From the NCBI RefSeq assembly GCF_036884655.1, contig NC_088357.1, forward strand, positions 43,236,001 through 43,300,000: a DNA stretch of 64,000 bases, in the 5' to 3' direction. A model generated the notes under the pieces. It was not told the DNA's origin and made no database searches. It was given only the letters and a program-made list of their open reading frames with translations. The translations under genes were made by a program, and so were the position numbers. Origin of the DNA: Musa acuminata AAA Group (Eukaryota > Streptophyta > Magnoliopsida > Zingiberales > Musaceae). Positions 49,008-64,000 of the stretch are shown here, piece by piece. Within the stretch, counting starts at the first letter, position 1; every line of letters starts with the position of its first letter.

Positions 49008-52000
49008 ATGTCGGTGAGTGCTGCTTGGTTCTCTTGAATCTTGATTTCTATGTTCAGTGCTTAGATCGCTTTTATTGAGGTTTGCTTTTAGGGATTTATG
49101 TGTTGAGATGATTCAGAGAATTGGAAATAATGAGACTGTCTTGATATCACTAATTGACGTTCTGAATCTACAACTTCTGCAAGAGAGAAGGAGAAAAGAG
49201 GGGGTGTCGTTTTTGTGGACGATGTTTGTTTGACTTATGTCAAAGTTTGATCTTTTATACCTAAGATTCAAGTTTCATTGCCTAAGTGGATCAGAAAAGT
49301 CCTCTGTGCTTTAAGATGAAGCCTCCAACAATTATGTTGGGCTTTCAAAAAACAACAGATCAAAAGATGAGATTTTCTGATCCGCCATGTCACTAAGCAT
49401 CAAAAACCCATGAGATCTACAATATGTAGTCCCCTCTTTATTTGTTTTAACAATTTTCTCTACCTAATCAGACATATTACCTGTTGTAATTAAGGGAAGA
49501 GGACAGTTTACTGGAATGGCTTTTAAACATTTCCAAAACTAGCCCAGCAACAATGTTGTCTCCCAACATACCAAAACTGGTTGTTACTCCGGTGGCAGGG
49601 GAAGCAAGTCTAAGTATAAAAATCTGATTGAGTTTAGGGATAATCAGACTCGAACTGATGACTTCCACCACATCAAGGTGACATGTATTTTACATATTCA
49701 TATGGTTGAGTCCTTAGATTTCCGAAATAGTGTAATGCTTAAGGAAGTGCTTTGGATCATTACTATTTCCTTAATGCTAGAACTAATCATTCAATCTATT
49801 TGTTTCTTTGTTTTATCAATTTTCTTTGCCTAATCAGATATGTTCGCTCTTGTAACTAATGGAAGAGGTGTTTGCTTGAACTTTTTGAAAAGGAGTTGAT
49901 TCTATTAAATGTACCAGGCTTAAAATATGAGAATATTCAGCAGATAGATTATTATGCCAAAAAATGTTCTCTTGTGCAGTCTGCCAAGCTAGGCAGACTA
50001 TCTGCAGCATCATTGACTCTCAAATCGACAATGATATGTGAATATTCATATTGTTGATAAGCAACTCAAACTATGGTCTTTCTCAAAACTTATGAAATTG
50101 TTTTGTGGAGAAACTTTATTCATAGATCTTAAAAGGTGTTGTAATCAAGGACTGCAATTTCGTGCCGGCCGGCCTGCCGTGTTGGTCTTTGGCTGGTCCA
50201 GTACGGCATACTGACACGTGGTACGTCGGACCATGCCGACAATTCCAAAAAATGTCAAGAAAATCTCCGAAAATATATGAAAATTAGGTTAAAAAACCTA
50301 GATTAGGATATTTTAATTAGAACTAAATGCAAATTTAGTTCTATTTCAGTAAAAAAATCTAAATAAGGAATGGATAGTGGATTTATCTTTTCTGAACATT
50401 GATGGCCAACTTTGTGGCACGTTTCAAACGGTTCTTCCATTGATATTGAACAAGAGTGAGAATATGTGAGAAAAAGAGAGTGATTGAGTGAGAAAGAGAG
50501 TTAGAAGATATGAGATTGAAATAGGGTGAAAGAGAGGGGAGGAATGGGGTTAAGTAGGCATTCAAATGGGTCCAACGATCAAATTGACCGTTGGAACCAA
50601 TTCAGTCTAGGCTTTTGTTTGATTTCGGTCGAAATCCGACCATTACTGATCGATATAGGTTGGTAACAGACAAATTTCAACCATTTTGGACTATGTAGTA
50701 ATTTCCTGTTCATGTTGACATATGATAAATGGATAATGAAGTAACAACATTTATTCACTTTATATACATCCAACTATAAGCTTGTTGATTGAGAATTAAC
50801 AAAAAATTGAGGGCATAAAATCTAAGTCATGGTATGAGCATGTGCTAAGGAGGCATGTAGATATCGTAGTTCGAAGAGTGGCAGCACAGTATGAGGAAAG
50901 ATAGAGGAAGACCTAAAAAGATCTTATAGAAACTATAAATAGAGATTTAAATACCCTTTAACTAAATATGACTTTTTACATAGCTTAATAATGGTAAAAT
51001 AACCATATAGCCGACCTCAAATGCTTAGGGTATCATGGTTTTGTTATTGTTGTTGAACATGATAAGTTAAATTGCAAGTCAAAGGTCCTTCCTTTGTGCC
51101 CTTCTTATTGCATAATATGATTAATCTTCTGGTACTCTAGATACAGAGTGTATTTCCTGTGCTTTAACCAGATTATGTACCATGCTTAAAATCTACAAGA
51201 AATCTAGTATTGTTCTTTTTTTGTTGTTTTCATTTATTTGATGAAAATTTTCTGATACCAGTTAGTGTATGCATTGCAGGCAAGGACAGTGAAAGTCAGC
51301 AATGTTTCTCTGAGTGCATCATTGCATGATATTAAAGAGTTCTTCTCCTTTTCTGGGGACATCGAATATGTTGAGATGCAAAGGTTCATGTTGATAATGA
51401 TCATATTTCTTTTATGATGACTTTTTGGTGTTTGGACAATCTTAGCTCACCATCAATTTTCAACAGTGCGGATGAATGGTCTCAAATTGCTTATGTTACC
51501 TTCAAAGATTCACAGGGAGCAGAAACAGCTCTTCTTCTCTCAGTAAATTTTCTTAAGATCTTTATTTTCTTTATTGAGATCGTTACTGCCCTTTCAGTTA
51601 ACTCATATCAAAGAATTTGTATTCTTGATTCATTTCATACAAAATTTATGCATACATATTAAGTTGCGTTCCTGAGATTTTTGTTTTCTATTGTTGCATG
51701 CACATCTTCTTCTCTTTTTGCTTTGCTGTCCATATCACATGTCCACCATCAGATGCTAAATTATCTCAAGTATTAAGAGATATGGTTGTTTATGTAAACT
51801 AGGTCTGGATAGTAAGTGATTACATGTGATATAGAAGGAGATTCTGTTTTTTTTTTGTCTGTAAACTATTGCAAATATAATTAGCCATCTATTATCTAAA
51901 AAATGTTTCAAAAAAGAGTAATTTTTCATTTCAAAGTTGTACTGCGTTCTGTAGAACCAACAAAGGGACCTTGGTTTGTGTTTCTGTTATTGGTTATAAA

Positions 52001-52672
52001 TCTTCTTCTCTCAGATGTCATTTGTTCATTGTACAGGGGGCAACAATAGTTGATCTCTCTGTCATTGTTACACCTGCTCCAGAATACCAATTACCTGTAA
52101 CTGTTTCAGCTCCTACTGTGGTAGAGTGCATGACACATGCCTTCTCTTGAACCATTATTCCATCTTTCTTTTTTTTTACTGTGTGATGAAGCTTGTTTGT
52201 TTCTTAGAATAAAGAGGTCAAAGTCACTGGTGGTGGTGAATCTGCTTCTCATAAAGCAGAAGATGTTGTCACCAGTATGCTCGCCAAGGGCTTTATTCTA
52301 GGCAAAGATGCTATCGGCAAAGCAAAAGCTTTCGATGAGAAGCACCAACTCACATCCACAGCTAGCGCCAAGGTTTCATCATTCGACAAAAAAATTGGCC
52401 TGACTGAGAAGATCAGCATGGGTACTTCAGCTGTCAATGAAAAGGTCAAGGAAATGGATCAGAAGTTCCAGGTCTCCGAGAAGACTAAGTCAGCCTTTGC
52501 TGCAGCTGAGCAGAAAGTAAGTGTTGCAGGATCTGCAATCATGAAGAACAGGTATGTCTTCACCGGAGCATCCTGGGTAACTGGTGCATTCAACAAAGTT
52601 GCCAAGGCTGCAAGTGATGTGGGATCGAAGACGAAAGAGAAAGTTGCTGCTGAACAGGAACACAGAATATAA
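49008..52672 (+). CDS. BPA1-like RRM protein (binding partner of ACD11 family)
   Basis: BPA1 family members bind the lipid-transfer protein ACD11 and modulate plant cell death and immunity. Exons 49008-49013, 51280-51383, 51467-51542, 52037-52120 and 52208-52672 join to 244 residues. Exon 1 codes only for Met-Ser. The RRM (residues 3-75) reads ARTVKVSNVSLSASLHDIKEFF, GDIEYVEMQ, AYVTFKDSQGAETALLLSGATI; this is the degenerate RRM of the family, with aromatic RNP residues poorly kept. The C-terminal half, AEDVVTSMLAKGFILGKDAIGKAKAFDEKHQLTS (split across my reading) through GASWVTGAFNKVAKAASDVGSKTKEKV, is the conserved helical region. It is shorter at the C-terminus than the Arabidopsis founder. 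Intron 1 (2.27 kb) carries a plastid DNA fragment, a LINE tail and an unknown repeat. Confidence 0.9.
49440..49870 (+). repeat. Two diverged direct copies flanking the plastid fragment
   Basis: 49440-49505 and 49806-49870 share ttgttttaacaattttct-like text, cctaatcaga and ttgtaattaa...gaagagg with about 15 differences. The plastid fragment lies between them. The unit is not recognised. Confidence 0.55.
49593..49682 (-). other. Nuclear plastid DNA fragment: 3' part of trnV-GAC and its spacer towards rrn16
   Basis: On the minus strand, gtcaccttgatgtggtggaa then gtcatcagttcgagtctgat and tatccctaaactcaat match the plastid tRNA-Val(GAC) from the anticodon stem to its 3' end. The text continues into the spacer before 16S rRNA (ttgcttcccctgcc). 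The first 20 or so bases of the tRNA are absent. The anticodon GAC reads GAT and several other C-to-T changes are present, as expected for an old, methylated nuclear copy. It is not a working tRNA gene. The match is from memory of the plastid inverted repeat. Confidence 0.75.
50139..50680. repeat. Degenerate interspersed repeat with GTACGG/GTACCG-like words
   Basis: From aatcaaggactgcaatttcg the text is rich in words such as tgccggccggcc, ccagtacggcatactg, ggtacgtcgg. Looser relatives are in CPN60B intron 5 (12960-13110) and CDC5 intron 2 (57590-57830). The right edge is uncertain. Confidence 0.4.
50821..51058 (+). mobile_element. RTE-type LINE 3' end (reverse transcriptase C-terminus and tail)
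   Basis: One frame reads WYEHVLRRHVDIVVRRVAAQ, two stops, then KDLIETINRDLNTL. This is the decayed C-terminal tail of plant LINE reverse transcriptase (pattern WFGHVLRR...RRGRPKKTW). It is followed by ccatatagccgacctcaaat and a tail gttttgttattgttgttg. This is a 5'-truncated, dead copy within intron 1 of the BPA1-like gene. Confidence 0.7.
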
Positions 52673-62083
<9,411 letters not shown>

Positions 62084-63452
62084 TGTTCTTCAATTATTGT
62101 GGAAGGTCAGAACTTCTTCAATGATGCAGAGTCTTTAGCCAGTTGCAGCCATCTTTCACTAGATTTTATACGGCTGGCAATATTAGTTATATGTAATCTC
62201 TATTAATCTGCAAACTTCTTAATCATGTTGTTCTTAGAACTTGTTGTTTCGGTTTTAGCATTCCTCCTTTTGAGTTCGGCCCGATTAGTTCTGAAAATTA
62301 AAATGTAAAGGGGCATCACCTCTTTTACCTTTATGGACAATGAGCATCTATTTTTGCAGTCGTTTGCAGTTTCTTGGTTTGCAAGTTTGTCATTCATATT
62401 CCATTAGGCCATAATTTGACATGTTTTATCATTTTAATGCCATTAAATAGTATACTTTGTTGTCTTCTTTTTAATAAGTATTTGCGGAAGAAATTGAAGG
62501 AAACTTAATATTTCAAAATGATGCTTGCATTTATTTAAATTTCTTGGTTGTGTTTGATGTGTGCACATACTTATTCCAGATATTAGAAGTTTGAAAACTA
62601 ACATTACAGAATCTAGAAGCTATATCGATTGCAATTAAAGATATATGATTTCTTGGTTGCCATCATTGGCTGCTTGGTATCCAAATAACTCGAGATATGT
62701 TTGTTTTATGATATCAGTCAAACATCTCAATAATCACAATTCGTATAAATATCTATCTGAGACAAATCCAATATTTATATATAATTTATCTATTATTAAT
62801 TGATGCTGTTGTTGACGTTGAAGTCGAATGTTATAGCACCAGCAACAGGGACAATTTTGGATTAAATTATGATGACTTATATGATTATGATCGTAATATT
62901 TAATAGGGTTATAATACCAGGTGGTGCTATTCTTCACGTCCGTGACTCACGTTTGCATATGACACACACGATGAGAAGCAAGTCTCTCAAGGAACCGCTG
63001 TTGTGAAGCACATGCGCTCCTATGTCTTGTCTCTATGTCTTGACCGAGCGGCCAAACAGACATAATTAGACGCATGATTCGTCAACAGTTGGGCCCCGCC
63101 AACAGGTGCTGTCGAAATACGACTTCGGTGGCTTCGGACGGGACAGGTGACACGGATCCGACTGGAGGTAACGGTCACGTGAAGAAACTGACCGACACGT
63201 TTCCGTTGCGTCTAATACCACGGTGACGGAGAATATTCGCCACGGGTTCCTCTGCCCCTGCGGAACACGCTATCTGCTAAACTCCTCATAACAAACCACC
63301 ACCTTCCCCTCCTCCAAACGGCAGCGGAAGAAGAAAGGCCGAGGCTTTCGTTTCCTTTCTTCTTCTCCTCCTCCTCCTCTCCCCTCCTGCATCGCCGTTT
63401 TCTTTCCGTGGGAACGGGGTCTGATCTGTACAGGGTGGGGGGAAGCCGGGAG
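62084..63452. other. CDC5 3' UTR, intergenic DNA and promoter of the VTT-family gene
   Basis: No gene visible. The first 300 bp are likely CDC5 3' UTR. The region after 62980 becomes GC-rich with C/T-rich runs (63300-63390), a plausible promoter and leader for the downstream gene. Confidence 0.5.
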
Positions 63453-63619
63453 ATGGGCGGCCGTCGGAGGTTCCCGTTGTCCCGCCTGGAGGTGGCGGCG
63501 GCCACGGGGGTTTTGGCGAGCTACATGTTGGGGCTCGTGGGGCTGTACCTGACGATGCCCGCCTCTGACTACCGCTTCCTTAAACTCCCTCGCACCCTCG
63601 AGGACCTCCGGATCCTCAG
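63453..63619 (+). CDS. TMEM41/VTT (SNARE-associated Golgi)-family membrane protein, first exon
   Basis: The first coding exon gives 55 residues plus two bases: MGGRRRFPLSRLEVAAATG, a hydrophobic segment (VAAATGVLASYMLGLVGLYL, residues 13-32), then MPASDYRFLKLPRTLEDLRIL. The phrase LTMP-SDY-FLKLPRTLEDL-ILR is the start I know from plant homologues of TMEM41B/VMP1-type VTT proteins, ER or Golgi multi-pass proteins linked in other eukaryotes to autophagy and lipid scrambling. The exon ends at a donor, ctcag|gtttgg, exactly after the conserved ILR, so the frame running on to 63671 is intron. I chose the ATG at 63453 over that at 63408 because homologues begin there. The rest of the gene is beyond the window, so the family call rests on this exon. 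Confidence 0.65.
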
Positions 63620-64000
63620 GTTTGGACCCGGATATGCTTTCCTCGTCGTCGATAGCTCATCTTTGGCTTAAAGTTCGTGTGCTTTTTTATGTTTTGGTGT
63701 TCAAGGGTGTCTTTCGGGTGGCTTGATTGTTTGGGTTCTTGATTCGGTTCTGCTTGTTCTTCACCGATTAGATCTCGATGAAGGGAATGGAGCAGTACCT
63801 ATATTGTTATGTGGATCTTATTTCTTGGATTTCTTTTGAATATTGCATTGCTTCGGTGAATTGAGTTGGTGAATGTGTAAACGGGTAATGAGCTACGTAA
63901 TTGTCAATTTACAGTATCTTTACGAAGAACAATGTACATATTTCACATTTTGATTCCATGAGCTAACCTTCCGTGCGTTAGAATTTGTCAAGACAAGAGG
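63620..64000 (+). other. Intron 1 of the VTT-family gene (open at right edge)
   Basis: T-rich sequence with no further exon of the family visible before the window ends. Confidence 0.5.

Noticed and set aside
49635..49682. Functional tRNA gene on the minus strand
   Set aside because: Only the 3' half of a plastid tRNA-Val is present; the acceptor 5' strand and D arm are missing and the anticodon is mutated.

Overview
The window is plant nuclear DNA. Its genes are split by many GT-AG introns, it holds plant LTR retrotransposons, and it encodes plant-only products such as a plastid chaperonin subunit, a KANADI-type GARP factor and an F-box/DUF295 protein. The GC-rich first exons, the Sirevirus-type retroelement and the protein sequences suggest a monocot. 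A banana relative (Zingiberales) is my best guess, but this is inference only.

Layout. Positions 1-8675 are nested retrotransposons. The 3' end of a Copia element (RNase H tail, PPT, LTR) has a second, inverted copy of its own LTR inside its LTR (1-3283). It sits inside a decayed Sirevirus-like Copia element that keeps a gag zinc-knuckle fragment, an intact 340-codon env-position ORF, a cluster of polypurine tracts and a 2.1-kb, repeat-rich 3' LTR (3284-8675). From about 9.3 kb the window is gene space: plastid chaperonin-60 beta (CPN60B, +, 14 coding exons); a broken TM9SF/endomembrane-70 gene (+) whose first intron carries a complete 4.6-kb non-coding LTR element (LARD-like); an F-box/DUF295 gene (-); a class II (DnaJB-type) J-protein gene (+) whose first intron is GC-AG; the RNA polymerase subunit RPB8/RPABC3 (+); a KANADI-like GARP gene (-); a BPA1-like RRM protein (+); CDC5, the spliceosome-associated MYB protein (+); and the first exon of a TMEM41/VTT-family membrane protein (+), which runs off the right edge.

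The genes are ordinary single-copy plant genes with no operon logic. They serve plastid protein folding, cytosolic chaperoning, transcription, splicing, leaf or ovule polarity, and membrane traffic. I found no convincing new multi-gene system. The most unusual items are the fold-back nested LTR, the heavily repeated Sirevirus LTR, the TM9SF pseudogene with its LARD insertion, a plastid trnV-GAC fragment inside a nuclear intron, a GC-AG intron in a conserved chaperone gene, a non-consensus cysteine in the KANADI DNA-binding domain, and a repeat-extended C-terminus in CDC5.
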